The notes: a model not told the origin generated them from the letters alone. A stretch of 64,000 bases of DNA from Euwallacea fornicatus (GCF_040115645.1 NC_089573.1:1860001-1924000); one strand, 5' to 3'; shown: positions 1-11,835, numbered from the stretch's first letter. Numbers and translations: made by a program.

Positions 1-399
1 GAGATTAGAAAATGATAATCCGCTTTAGAGAAATTATAGAATTAAGAACCTGACCTTAGAAGAATCATCTTGGAAGACCTTACAGGGCACATTTTAAACG
101 CTGCAAGTATGGACTGATGTACTAAAAGCAAACTACCTTTTTAAGAGCAATTTTATGGAGCTTTGGGTAACCTACACGTATAATGATGGTGAAAATCACC
201 ATTACCTCACAATTTCCCCGACAAGACCTATCCTCACCTAAATTCAGATTTTGTCTTCATTAGTTCTTTATCTCAAGCATGAACTTGTTCCTTACAAATT
301 TCTAAAGGAATAATACCTGAACTAACAAAAAATCTCATCCTGATAAAATCGCATACATACGTATGTTCCAGAAGTGTTCCAGCAATCTGTAATATTTTT
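1..399. other. Non-coding, nothing recognised
   Basis: AT-rich sequence before the tandem array that starts near position 400. No open frame, splice-flanked segment or transposon end was recognised. Confidence 0.5.
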
Positions 400-1760
400 A
401 GAATATTGACAAAATAAAACATTTTGATGTGATTTTAAGGAAAATATTCTCTTCCTTTATCACTTTATTGAATAAGGCAATCTCGTTTATGCATCTCGGA
501 ATTTGAAAAAGTTGATAAATCGTTGGAAAAAGATTTACGTTATAATAGCATTCAGAAAAATACATAAGATTTAACACAAAAACATTTGGAGATTATATGT
601 TTCCTAAAGTTTTATTACAGAACTGGCGGCCTACGTCGCCCTTAATAATGAATAAATTTTGAATCGAATACCTTGAGTATCATAGAGCCTGAAGAAATGA
701 TATTTTCATAATGTAGAAAGCATTCTAGGCACACCATCGAATAAGACTTTTGATGTAATTCCGGTTAAAATATTTTCTCAAACTGTCAACGTGCATTTAA
801 AATAAATTTTGTATATTTAAGCATCTGAGCAATGGTGCTGGAGAAAAGTTGATATTTAATGCGGCGTAGAAAAGTATTCAAGATTTAAGGTAAAAAACAT
901 TAGCAGATGATATTTCCTGGTAAAGGTTTCATTAAAAGGCTTGGAAATCTCGTCGTTTTACAGAGTATATCAATTTTGTATCTTATCCTTGTAATAACTT
1001 TTAATATCTCAGAACATGAAGTATGTAACGGTTATTTGGTAAGAATATAATGAGGAAAATATTTAGACCCTTACATATCCCTTTTGATGGGATTTTGGGC
1101 GAAAAGGTGTTTTTTTTAAGAATTCCCAACCTTACATAATAACCGATTTATTACAATATTTTTTGTATATCTCGTAATCTAAAGAAAGTGATAAAACGTT
1201 GGCAAAGAAAATACGTTAAAATATGATGTAGGCAAATATTCAAAGTTAAACGTAAAATACATCAATCGATGCCATTTTGTGTGAAGAATTTTCTTACAAG
1301 TATTACCCTCCTCATCGCTTTATAGAATGAATCGATTTGTAACTGATCCTTTCAATGTCTTGGAATCTGATATATGTAACATTTTGGGAAAAATATGATA
1401 ATGTTAATATTATGCTATAATAAAATGTAAGAAAACATTTAAAATGCACTATAAAATGAGATTTTTTAATGTAATTTTAAGTAAATGATTTTTTTAACCC
1501 TTTCTTACCCTTCATCGCTTCATTTTAATAATGTTTGTGTATCTCGAAACCTAAAGAAATCTTGTAACCTCCATAAGAATAGTGGGTCGCATCCAGGTAA
1601 CAACATATTTAAGGTTGTAAAAGACATCTGTCGAAAGATTCGTGTGTAAAGAGTTTTGTTAGAAGTTTCGTCACCCACATCGCTCTGTAGAACGAGTAAA
1701 TTCTTAACGTGATGTTTTCGATATTTCGGAGATTGAAACACCTGACATATTTTAAAAATA
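400..1760. repeat. Degenerate tandem array, ~170-190 bp units
   Basis: About eight diverged monomers recur head to tail. Landmarks are a block like ctcatcgctttatagaatga, then a block like tgtatatctcggaatctgaa, then aaaatattcaagatttaagg. The clearest pair is ~1245-1400 against ~1610-1750, which align along their whole length. The recurring 'tctcg-aatctgaa' block appears near 505, 690, 1000, 1170, 1355, 1545 and 1725. The units are too diverged for a young satellite. No protein is implied, and small ORFs inside it are treated as chance. Confidence 0.6.
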
Positions 1761-4700
1761 AGGTATTATTATATTATAATTTGAACATACACACAGAGAG
1801 TGCCATTAGTTAAGGTCTTTTTGATATAATTTGGGTAAAAAATTTTAATTGAAAAATTCTTATTTTCTAAAATATGCCTTTTTACGAGATCTTTTGCCAA
1901 GACCGTTCCAGAGACACCCGGCATGGTGGGAGTTCGCCTTAACTTTAATCGTAATGCTAATTTCATAGCACTGGGCCCGATGCTAAGCTATAGTGAGTAA
2001 AGCCATGCAGGTTGCTGCAGTTATTTTCAAGTTCTCTCTCAATTTTTTTTTAATTTGTTTAACTAAAGTTTGGTAACACAGTTATTTTATTTTTCAAGGT
2101 TTTCTCAATATGAACTTACGTAATAATCTTCCTTCTGCATTGCTGAGCTAGAATTTACCTCAATTTTTACTTCACTTCTGTAAATTCTTAGAAGTCCGAA
2201 CTTTATATCCCTATCATTTGCTTTTCGGATATACAAAACTTCAGGTCGTTATTAATGCATAAGTTTGAAAGACGCAAATCCGGGTTTCTCGAACGAACCT
2301 TCGCGTTGACCATACACGTACCATAATCTTTTTCTAACTATCCGCGTTCTAACACGACCGCGTTGAGATTAACTAAATAAACAATAATCAAATAAGATTA
2401 AATCCGGCCATTTAGTTAGAGCAAAATTTTCCATTAATGCTGAAATCTCATTTTGTTCTGTCGAACCTTTGCTCGCACAATATCAATAAACGTTCGACGG
2501 TAATTATGATATAATTATGGTTGCATTAGAATTATATTCCTTCTGCTTATTGCAAATTTGGTTCCATAAATGCAGCGTACCTCATATGAAATAGGTGGGT
2601 GGGGATCGAATTGGAGCTTTAATTTGAACGCATTTAGTTGCTATGGAATTAGACATGGTAAATCGGAATCCTCCACATGTAGAGAATTATTGGTTGATTT
2701 GAATTGTGGGAGGTATGGACTGGCTATTTATTTTTGTTAATTAATCCCCGGTGTTGAGCAAAATGCCTCATTTGGTGTATTTCGTCCGAAATTAAAATCC
2801 TCAATTTTATACCTAGTAAACCCATAATAAAAAATGTAATCATTTTTATCGGGCGTAATTCTCATAAAATAGCAGTTCGAACTTGAGCAATCTAGTTTTT
2901 GGCGTCATGATATAAAAGACAATATTTATGGTTAGCTATTTCAGTTATACCGTAAAGTAGTTAATTCCTTTATATGAATTTATTGCCGTTATTATCGAAA
3001 GACACGCTTGGAGTTAAACCCAAAGGAAATGGTACTCCTTGAATGTGCACTTAGGAAATTAATTGGCAATATCTGAAATTCTATTTCTCCGTCACGTTTG
3101 GAAGTTTTATTTCGAGCGGATAATAGTATTCAAAGCACGAATGCCAGACATTTGTCTTGAACATGTCCGGTTATACAAATTTTCTTTTATTGGCAGCGGC
3201 TGGATCTTGCTTGGGAAACATGATTTTCATTCATTTTTAAGGGATTATTCCCCGGCTTTAATGTATTACGACGTTGAACGTACGAAAGTTAGCTTTCCTG
3301 ACTTTGACGGTTCATATTTCAATGTTTTTGCTCCTCCTGAAATATTTACTTGAATCCCTACCAGGATTTTAGCCGGGAACCTGGACGTAACAAGCTTCGA
3401 TAAAGCCAACGTGGCTTTGTCTTTTTTGCGCACCCTTTAGGATTGTTTATGACACTCCCAAGGCATGAAAAGCAATTTTTTCGAACAAGTGTTGCTTCGG
3501 ATGTCACATATTATTGAGGCTCCGAACAATTCGGGTATACATACAGCCCTTGTTTGAATACGGATTTGCCGGTGCAGGTTTTGTTCAAATAAAAAAAGGC
3601 CCACGCTAAAAACCTTTTGAAAATTTAATGGAAACTATTTATTACGGCGTGACAGTGTCGGAATAAAAGGGTATTAAATGTAGATTTTCGATGTGCTACA
3701 AACAAAAAGCTCGAGCCCCCATGATTTAAAGCAAATTGGTCGCATATAATTGACAGTTTAGATCGATGTCGGAGAAAACACACAAAAAGAGATATTTTAC
3801 GTGACTAGATCATATACACATCAGTTTTAATTAAACTGAAAAAGCCAGTTGTTTATGTTCATGACTTCTATGCGAATCTTCGATTTCAGCTTGCACGGAT
3901 GTGGTCGAATCTCCAACTAAAACTGAAACTTTTTGTTAGGGCCCCTGGGCGGCCTTTCAACAAATTTTCCCTTAAATAATTGTACGATTAAAACTTTCCC
4001 TCTTACCTATAAATCCACGTATTCTGACCTAAAGTGTGATTTATCTGAAATAATTATCGTACTTTCAGTATCCCGTAAATCACTTTGACGTTACTGAAAC
4101 TTTTGACTTATTTGAGGAATTTCGCTAACTTTTTGTGAGGATATAAAACCCCTTCCGGTAAATTATATTCGCTGTAAAATCTCGATAAATCCCTCAAACG
4201 AATGCACGGAAATTCCTTGAAATTCGTTATTTTGTGATATTCTAAACTTCTAATATATCGGTTATTCATTCCACATATCGCATGCTCGAAATGATTAAAA
4301 GGCCGATATTCCACAATAAATATTTTCATCTAATAAAGGGAAATTTAATACCTGCATTTTGTGGCTGTTACGGTCGGAGTTTTTACTGTTCCCGCTAGAT
4401 TATTTTAGCCAAATATCGGAAATTTAGCTTTGGAATTGGTTGGATAGTGATACTTTATGAAATTTCAATACTTTCGCTAAAATACAGGGCATTAGCTAGG
4501 GACTTGTGTCGTTTCTGCGTAATGCGAATTCTTGCCATTCTAATAAACATTTCATGCCTCAATTTAATATCCCAACAGCCATACGTGGAATTTGCTTAAA
4601 TAACCCCAGAGATCTCTAAAATTTTAAATTATGGTCGGAACGAAATAAATGAAATATTAAGAAACGAAATGTCTTTGATTTGTGGTTAATAAGCCATAAT

Positions 4701-4930
4701 CTGTAAGCAGTAACGTTCATTTTTAACGTTTCGTCAACACTTTTATAGACGCAAATGGAAATTGGTGTTGGGCGGTTAAAAATGAACAGGAAAAATGTAA
4801 AATCTTCGTGTATTACTCTATTTGCCATTGATTTCTAATGGATTGTCAAAAGTAAGTATTAAATTTAAATCCCGTTAAACAAACCTTTGACTGATAAACG
4901 CCCGTGAAATATTGGTTATTATTTTGTTTA
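1761..4930. other. Non-coding, unassigned
   Basis: Unique-looking AT-rich DNA. A 96-codon open frame at 3063..3353 (+) has no motif I recognise, and its base use is like the surroundings. Two short segments flanked by splice-like signals on the minus strand (near 2116-2172 and 4005-4042) were considered and not accepted. Confidence 0.4.
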
Positions 4931-4932
4931 TA

Positions 4933-5907
4933 CAGGGTGTGCCAGAAACAACGACACAAACGAATATTTATTCAGAACGACTCACTATTAAAACTAACTT
5001 CAAATTGTTGTAAACTTGTTTTTTTATTAAAAAAATGCATTTTTTTTCATTTTAGAGCGTGTAAATAATTTTTAAAATTTTGCGAATTGGAAGTGAATCG
5101 CACAATTTTGCATTTACAAGTCTAAAATTGTCCCCAGAGGTATTTTTTGGCATAACAAATTAATTTAGAATATCCGTTTCAAGCTACCTAGTGAATGGCG
5201 TCACCTGCGCCTTACCAAAACGCCAAACACGGATCTAAGTCTTTTATGAGTAGCCGCAACTTCAACAATTTTACAATTTCCGATGCTTTGAACTCTCCTA
5301 CGTCAAAAAATATACTACCAAAAACCAGTATTTTGAAACATTTTACGAGATATTTTCAATGAGGTATTAAAATTTAAAAGAGAATTCTCGCTTAATAAGA
5401 GAACATCGCTTTCAGCATGAATTTTCAATGCATGTTATGAAATTTCGGAACATATGATTTTGTGACCCGGTGAACTTACCGCAAAACTGAATGGGAAAAG
5501 GTACTTGAGCTCTTGAGAAACTGCTTACCTCTAAATATGAATTTGAATTTTCTGCATCGACGAATTCAGTCGGGTTAGTTAATCTCTTGCCATGGGGAAG
5601 TTCCGACTTTTTGACGTTCCTTGGACACTATTACGCGTCTAACGGCAGAGAGAAATTATTCGATAACATTGAAAGAGGTGTAAACATAACCAAACATGCT
5701 AACCACGCCCCATTCAAGACACGACGAAATTTCGGGTTGACACGTGGAAAATATATCAGTGCAAATGGTTAAAATTTCTGTAATTTATTTTGGTAAAATT
5801 TTTAATTGTTGTACTCAAAAACTCCTCTGAAACCAATTGCAAGGATGTAAATCAAAAACTGAGATTTACTCAATTTAGACATAAAATTCAATTGTTTTGA
5901 CGCCCTG
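4933..5907 (+). pseudogene. Decayed mariner-like element, DUF4817-type transposase tail
   Basis: The segment is bounded by TA dinucleotides and weak inverted ends (cagggtgtgccagaaac; reverse complement of the other end, cagggcgtcaaaacaa). The only recognisable coding relic is at about 5590..5770. It resembles the C-terminal end of the long-spaced insect mariner transposases: a degraded W-x-SPD block followed by REKLFDNIE, GVNI and a TRRNFG block. The fossil at 31,310 shows the same order (REEL-DNI-ENGNVIK-RQNF), which supports the call. The catalytic core is gone. The assignment rests on this partial similarity only. Confidence 0.4.
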
Positions 5908-6903
5908 TAGAATGGAAACTAGCGACTTTTGTATAAAGCAGATTTAACTGAATCTTTCTGTTCGTGCAATCTTTTTCTGGGACTCCCTCTATATTAGCAG
6001 TAAAGGCTGAGGACATTATAGCGGTAACATTGAAAAAACGCCCGATTTCAAATATACAGTGCGAATACAGCCGCATTCTACATTCTTTTTGATGCCAGAC
6101 ATGATGAGAAATTATAAAATTATAAAAAGTTCATTTACATTCCTCCAATTTGATAAGAAATAAAATTTAGCGGGACGTTAAAATAAACATTATTTTTACC
6201 GAATAGGAACTGGGATAATGTACATAACGATGAATTTTTTAGGGGCTCTTAAAAGCTGCTTTTGGTTTATTAGGAAAATACTATTAACAAAGCGCAGACA
6301 CTGGGGCCATACAATTTTCCAAATGAACTCCAAACGTAATATCTTAAACTTCAGCTTCAAAGACCTAATCCGGACAACTCGTGCTAACTACTTCGAATGC
6401 AGTGTGTGCCTTAGTCCTATCAACTTTACGTATAGTATCGTACAAAGTAGTTAAAACTAAGCGAAATGGGAAGTTCCGTAGTATTCCGAAGACGAAACGG
6501 AAGATCAATTAAGAGTAACAAATTTATATTCTATAAATCCTAAAGGAGAGAAGGTTCTGCGGCAATAGATTACAGTTTCAAAAATAAAAGTAGATTTAAT
6601 TCGAAGCAAGTGCTCTAAAGGGTTTAGGAGTTCTTTTGTGAATTTTAACTAGTTTCTGCTTTACGGTCGAGCAAAATCTCGACGAAGTGTATATATGTAT
6701 GAAGACCAAAAATCGTAGATAAAATGCAAATTAAATTGTGGCTGAATGGTCGTGTCAGTAATGCACACAAAAGGATGTGCTTCCAAAATTCATTTAGAGT
6801 TCGAATCACTTTAAAAACACCAATAAGTCATCGTTTTACCACACAGTTAAATGCGAACATTATGATGTGGGCGGAGTTGCTCTTAAAGCGCTCGGATCTG
6901 CAC
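5908..6903. other. Non-coding, unassigned
   Basis: AT-rich sequence with only short open frames (for example 6218..6454 +) and no recognisable domain, splice structure or transposon terminus. Confidence 0.4.
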
Positions 6904-7025
6904 AGTAAAAAGTAAATGCTTGAATTAAATATTAATGTATCATAGTGAGTATTCTTAGGTTCATCACGTATATCCGCAAGATAATATATATTTGCTAAAA
7001 TGGGAAAAGAAAATTTTTTCGTTAT
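6904..7025 (+). repeat. Interspersed repeat family Y, copy 1
   Basis: This ~120 bp block is clearly related to 51040..51150. Both contain agtaaatgctKgaattMaatattaa, gtatcata, tagatccgcaa-like and ataatatat blocks in the same order. The class of element is unknown and no ends could be fixed. Confidence 0.55.
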
Positions 7026-7903
7026 GGCTTCTGTCGGAGAAACTCCAACATAAAGATTGTTCTCACGCATGCCCTAACACGTGGGCAATAAATAACAATA
7101 GATAGAAAACAGAACCCAAACCTCAACATACCATTAGGTGCCAAACCATGGGTACCGCGTTAATTACCATTCGTTTCGATTACTTCCACCCTGATTTATG
7201 AAGTGCGAATCGTAAAGTAGATAAAGGGCCGCAGGAAATTGGGATGGAATGTCTCGTGACAGCCCGCGCAAGTGGCCCAAGAACCACAGGGTGTTAGCGA
7301 TAAGGCAATGGTGTGATAGCGTCAAGGTGGTGATTTTCCCACGAAATCGTGGGAAAGAACCAGACTCTGGAATCGGCACTTTTCGGGAAAGAGCACCACC
7401 CCTCTTGGAGCAAAATTAGAACCGCTTCTCATCTCGTCGCGTGAACAGCAACTTCTCTATCGCTATCGATTTCACAAGTGAGAATAAATAACTTTACGAA
7501 CTTCTAACGCTTCTCGTCGCAATAGAAATCTGTACACATTTAATAATTTAATCGCCAATCAACCCTGTATTTCAACTAGTCTGTGATTAAATTTCATGTG
7601 ATTCGTGTAACAGAGTTTCTGTACCCTCTCGAACCTTTGGACCCCCATTATTTCGTGACGGTAGCCCGTTTGGTCCTTCGACTCGAGTAAAAAACCCCGC
7701 CAGCGTATTTCGATTTCTCTGTGGGTGCCTGGTGAGGCAGTCGCTACTGTTAGGCAAGAACTCAGGAAACCCTGGCCTAAACAGCTTCGACTAAATTCGT
7801 ATGACGTAAAAATGGTATTGCAATGAAACTTTAACTGCCGTTAAGAAATTCCTTTATCGACTTCAGAATGCCAATTTCTTATGTTGACTAAACACTTGTG
7901 TAA
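7026..7903. other. Less AT-rich non-coding segment
   Basis: From about 7140 to 7760 the base composition is noticeably richer in G+C than its neighbours. No convincing exon was found. The phrase gtttggtccttcgactcgag near 7667 recalls the leader just inside BEL/Pao retrotransposon LTRs, so part of this may be an LTR relic, but no paired LTR or polyprotein is visible. Otherwise unassigned. Confidence 0.25.
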
Positions 7904-7905
7904 TA

Positions 7906-9085
7906 CACTGACTTTCAAAAAAACCGCAACACCAAGAAGAACGCACTGTATGTATTTGAAATTTTGGTATGATTTCAGACTTGTAAAGAGACAAAAATGG
8001 CACGTAGATTGGATCGAAACGCATCAACAGTGCTAAGAGCTTGGAGAGATTGGTCTAACGAAGGGTCAGTAAATCGTCATCGTGGTAGTGGCCGTCCAAG
8101 AATGACGAACCGACGCGAAGACCGGCGACTTCGTCGTTCAGCGACCGGCGCCCCGTTTGAAACAATTTCGTCTCTTGGTGCTGACTGGGCAGCCACCCTA
8201 AATCGAAGGGTCTCCCTTAGTACCATGTATCACAAAATTCGAAGTTTTGGACTAAATTCATATCGTCCTATGGGTCGGCTTCCATTATCACGAAACCACA
8301 GGGTGGCCCGACTGGAGTGGTGTCGTCTGAGAGTGCAAGGGTGGATCAGTGGAGAAGAATTGTGTTCAGTGATGAGAGCCGATTTTGTTTATGACGATCT
8401 CATGGACGGTTATGTGTTAGAAGGCGCAGAGAAGAGCGATTACATTTGGACTTTTTGGAAAGGCGTCATTCTGGTATAACACCAGGTGTCTTGGTTTGGG
8501 GTGCCATCCAGTATGGTAGTCGGTCTCCTCTTGTTTCCATTTACGATAGATTAAATGCTCAGAGGTACATTAATAGTGTCTTAGAACCGGTTCTTGTACC
8601 ATACATGCACGACCATCCTGGAAGCACATTTCAACAGAGTAATGCGCGACCACATGTAGCCAACGATACTTTGAGGTATTTGGAAGCTGAAAATTTGGAT
8701 ACTTTGCCTTGGCCAGCTCGGTCTCCAGATTTGTCCCCAATAGAGCATGTATGGGATATAATGGGTCGGAGACTTCAACGTTTAGCTCGCCCTCCAGAGA
8801 CCATAGATGAACTCCGCGAGCAAATGCAGATTGCCCGGGATACAATACCACAGGAAGATATTGAGAATTTAATTTTAAGCATGCCCCGTCGCTTACAGGA
8901 ATGTATTAATTTAAGAGGAGATACCACCCATTATTAAATTATTATTAAATTTTTTCACTTATTCACAATAATTTTCTTTTGATATTTTGATCGTTTTTAT
9001 CCATTACCCGACCCAACGTGATGCCAGAATTTCAAACGTGTCCGATGTGTTCTTCTTGGTGTTGCGGTTTTTTTGAAAGTCAGTG
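7906..9085 (+). mobile_element. Tc1-like element, copy A (internally deleted)
   Basis: This 1,180-bp element has TA target duplications on both sides (7904-7905 and 9086-9087). Its terminal inverted repeats begin cactgactttcaaaaaaacc and continue into accaagaagaac. Copies B (40665) and C (63406) belong to the same family. Relative to B it lacks about 252 bp between the 5' terminal repeat and the transposase coding region: B positions 40759-41010 have no counterpart. Everything downstream aligns with B almost base for base. It could be moved only if a transposase were supplied from elsewhere. Confidence 0.9.
7997..8937 (+). pseudogene. Tc1-like DD34E transposase, broken (copy A)
   Basis: This is a remnant of a cut-and-paste transposase. 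The first frame (7997..8479) holds the helix-turn-helix region (IARRLDRNASTV-like) and a GRPR motif. The second frame (8446..8937) holds the C-terminal catalytic half with SPDLSPIEHVW and a THY end. The apparent ATG at 7997 is a by-product of the 252-bp deletion, not the family start. A single base is missing near 8338-8339 compared with copy B, which shifts the frame, and a TGG codon has become TGA at 8389-8391. The second catalytic Asp is Ser (QQSNARPH); the final Glu is kept. The gene is non-functional. Family start, frames and residues were read by comparing copies A, B and C. Confidence 0.88.
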
Positions 9086-9539
9086 TATATTAAGGTGAGG
9101 AAATGCTTAAAATATGTAGATGCCGCACCTCAATTAGTATTTTCTTTCAAATAAGTACTTTATTACTTTCGAGTAGTCCTATATTTTTTATTTAAATGCA
9201 TTAAATAATTCGATATAGGATATTAGTTGCTAAATTAGACATTAAAAATAGTTCATCATAAAAACACATTCATTAGTTGTTTCACTACTAAAATATATAC
9301 AGAGCGGTCAGACGACAACGAAACACAGATTGTTTCAGCGACCACCTGCTACATTGTTCTGAAAAATCTTCGGACACTTCAGTTCGAATTTTGAAAGGAA
9401 AAGATTAAACATACCTTCAATGGCTCACCTGCCACATCCTAATGGAGGCAAACTCAACTTCAAAAACCTCAAATCGAAAGTGATGCCGACTGGTATCTTA
9501 TTATAAAGGAGTGTTAGTTCTCGACCTCAACCATTTTAA

Positions 9540-10064
9540 ATGTTAAATAGTTAAAATTAGAATACTTGAAGAGTGATCGATTAAACGTTCAAAGAGATGG
9601 TGGTCAAATTGCAAACCTTAATGTACATTTTGAAACATTTCTCGTGCAATTTGACAGGCTTCGGCTGAGTAAAATAGACTCTAAGCTTTAAATGGCCCCA
9701 TAAACAATTCTAGCGGAGACAAATCTGGTGATCATGGGGACCATTCAATTGTATCTCCCCATCCAATCTATTGTCCTGGAAATCTTTGATCCAAATACTA
9801 TCTTGCGGCCATTGCATTATGCGGAAGTGCACTATTCTATTGAAACATCGAATTATTTCCATTGTATTCGTCATGGTTTTCAATAATTGCAGTTAAAGTT
9901 ATATTAATGACTTTGACGAATAATTGTAAGTGCATCTATTCGTTGAAATTTCCATGTAAGAAAAGACCCGTTCTGACAATATTTAATAATTCCGATCCAA
10001 ACATTTAATTTTTGACGTTGTCTGTGTTATATGGCGATTAACAGGACCGTATAGAAAAAATATA
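9540..10064 (-). pseudogene. Fossil DD41D-like mariner transposase, C-terminal part
   Basis: Read on the minus strand, this matches the catalytic half of the long-spaced mariner-like transposases common in insects. In order: GPVNRH, a VRTGLFLHGNF block, FQ-stop-NSALPHN (second Asp site, here Asn), RFPGQ, IEW, SPDLSPLEL (last acidic site, here Glu), then ACQIAREMFQNVH. The residue spacing between the last two acidic positions is 41. Several stop codons and frameshifts are present. The missing N-terminal half continues at 11572..11765 on the other side of an inserted Tc1 element, so this is one gene split by a later transposon. Confidence 0.7.
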
Positions 10065-11569
10065 CAGTCGTGGTCATGGAAATAGCACACTTTTAATTTT
10101 TACCATAAGAGTGCTAAATACCAATAAATGTTAATAACAATTGTTTTTTTGTATTAATTTTTTCTCATAGAATGCCTTATCAGTTAAAATCCCAATACAA
10201 AATTCTTTGCTTATATTTTATTGGTTTATTTGTAGCTTAGTGCTGGCCAGATAAATAGTACGTTTAACTATTAATATTTTTAACCATATTTTCCGTCGAA
10301 TATTTTTATTAAGAGTAAGTTAATATTAATTCTATAATTCTTAATGACTACTAATACATGAATTTTTTTGAAAAAATAGTTGGCAGGAAGAGGCATTGTA
10401 GTCCCGAAATGCGAAGGATAATAATTAGACTGAAAGAAGAAGGAAAATCCATTACGGATATATCGAAGACATTATTTTATTCTAGGAAAATGGTGTATAA
10501 CGCCTTAAAGTTACACAAAAACACCCAAAGTTTCGAAAATAAATCACGTGCATCAAAAGGCAGAAAAGTCACTGAACGAGAAGTTGCCTTAATTGTGCGG
10601 ATTAGCAAAGCGCAACCTTTTTTAACATCTATGGAAATTAAGCGGCAAATTTTCAGTGATTATAAAGTGGATTTATCTGCCAGATCAGTAAGAAGGATTT
10701 TACAACAGCACAACCCTCGTGGATGTATTGCTAAGAAGAAGCCACACGTTTCTAACCGAAACAAGAAGAAGCGTTTAAATATCGCAAAAACCTATATTAA
10801 TAAACCCCCTCAATTTTGGCGCCGGATTCTCTGGAGTGATGACTCTAAAGTGAATATGTTCGGAAATGATGGAAAAACGTATATTCGTCATCCAAGAAAT
10901 GGCAGTACCAATCCACGATACACTATTAAAACAATTAAACATGGCGGGGGATCAGTAATGGTGTGGGGTGCTATTTCCTGGCATGGTATTGGACCTATTT
11001 ACCGAATTGAGAGTACTATGGACAAATTTCAATATAAGGATTTATTAGCCATCATAATGGAGCCACATGCTTTTGTAATTAGGCCGGTTGATTATGTTTT
11101 TATGCAAGATAATGATCCGAAGCATACTTCGAGGCTGGTTAAACAGTGGCTGGAGGATAATGTAATCGGAATTTTAGTCTGGCCTCCTCAAAGTCCCGAT
11201 TTGAACCCTATCGAGAATGTGTGGGAATGGGTTAAACGGGAAATTAAAGGAAAAAATCCCTCCAATGCAGGCGAACTATGGGAAAATATTAGAAACGCCT
11301 GGAACTCCATTCCAAGAGACTATCTCCAGGAAGTAGTGGAATCGATGCCATCTAGATTAACAGCTGTAATTATTAATTTTCTTGGCCAGCCAAAATTAAT
11401 TTTTCTTTTTTTCAAGAAGTACTTTTTATTATATTATTTCAATTTTTTTTAGTGTTAATAAAGTTTTTAAGTTTTATATAATTCTATGCAAAATATTAAT
11501 TTATAAAAAAAACTGAAACTTGCTAAAACTTTGAAAAAACCAAGTGAGCTATCACTTTGACCACCATTG
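10065..11569 (+). mobile_element. Tc1-like element with intact transposase ORF
   Basis: This 1,505-bp element is flanked by TA on both sides (10063-10064 and 11570-11571). Its inverted ends are short and imperfect, about 30 bp: cagtcgtggtcatggaaata at the left, and caatggtggtcaaagtgata read inward from the right. It carries one complete transposase frame. It sits inside an older, decayed mariner-like transposase gene on the opposite strand (9540..10064 and 11572..11765). Confidence 0.88.
10358..11452 (+). CDS. Tc1-like DD34E transposase, 364 aa, unbroken
   Basis: A predicted nuclear cut-and-paste transposase that binds its own terminal repeats and inserts at TA. Residues 1-55 form a helix-turn-helix (EMRRIIIRLKEEGKSITDIS). 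A GRK motif at 68-70 links to a second helix-turn-helix region (about 75-117). The RNase H-like catalytic domain follows. Asp161 is in WSDDSKVN, the glycine box GGGSVMVWG is at 196-204, Asp251 is in MQDNDPKHTSR and Glu286 is in NPIENVW, giving 34 residues between the last two. Length is close to the usual ~340 aa. The start is the first ATG and gives the full helix-turn-helix. The last ~25 residues, after AVIIN, are Phe/Leu-rich and unlike the usual short Tc1 end, suggesting loss of the original frame or stop. Activity is unproven; the terminal repeats are already diverged. Confidence 0.9.
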   Translation: MNFFEKIVGRKRHCSPEMRRIIIRLKEEGKSITDISKTLFYSRKMVYNALKLHKNTQSFENKSRASKGRKVTEREVALIVRISKAQPFLTSMEIKRQIFSDYKVDLSARSVRRILQQHNPRGCIAKKKPHVSNRNKKKRLNIAKTYINKPPQFWRRILWSDDSKVNMFGNDGKTYIRHPRNGSTNPRYTIKTIKHGGGSVMVWGAISWHGIGPIYRIESTMDKFQYKDLLAIIMEPHAFVIRPVDYVFMQDNDPKHTSRLVKQWLEDNVIGILVWPPQSPDLNPIENVWEWVKREIKGKNPSNAGELWENIRNAWNSIPRDYLQEVVESMPSRLTAVIINFLGQPKLIFLFFKKYFLLYYFNFF

Positions 11570-11571
11570 TA

Positions 11572-11765
11572 TCTTAAGAAGAATTTGGGGTTTCATCTTG
11601 CTCGCTCGCTCATAATGCAGCCAAATTGTGGACGGTGGTCAAAATCTTCTCCATGAAGTTCTTCTAGCAAATTTATTTTACACGGATTAAACTTTTTTAA
11701 CATTTTCAGCGGTTCGCATCCTCTTTTTGGTAGTACACATACGGTCTATTTCTGATATATCATTC
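11572..11765 (-). pseudogene. Fossil DD41D-like mariner transposase, N-terminal part
   Basis: The minus-strand reading gives RMRTAENV, then NPCKINLLEELHGEDFDH and an NPKFF block. These match, in order, the linker and the K-I-x-L-x-x-E-L-x-x-x-D-x-x-R region that precede the catalytic domain in insect long-spaced mariner transposases. It joins the C-terminal half at 9540..10064 once the inserted Tc1 element is removed. Part of the linker and the first catalytic Asp region are missing. Confidence 0.62.
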
Positions 11766-11835
11766 CGTTTACCACCAAATGTATCGATTGGCAATATTTG
11801 ACCATTAACGAAACTCTGTATTTAAACGCACTAAA

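Noticed and set aside
2116..2172. Minus-strand segment between aatttacag and gtaagt, open in one frame
   Set aside because: Only 57 bp, with no domain, no neighbouring exons and a weak pyrimidine tract.
4005..4042. Minus-strand 38-bp segment between atttcag and gtaaga
   Set aside because: Too short to support alone, and no adjoining coding exons were found.
7164..7379. 71-codon minus-strand frame in the G+C-richer segment
   Set aside because: No motif, no splice context, and composition alone favours open frames here.
7560..7720. Possible BEL/Pao LTR edge and leader (gtttggtccttcgactcgag)
   Set aside because: The resemblance is from memory of the leader motif only. No second LTR, primer-binding site or gag/pol was seen.
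8570..8851. Long antisense frames inside copy A, repeated in copies B and C
   Set aside because: Shadows of the conserved transposase frame. They recur only because the element recurs.
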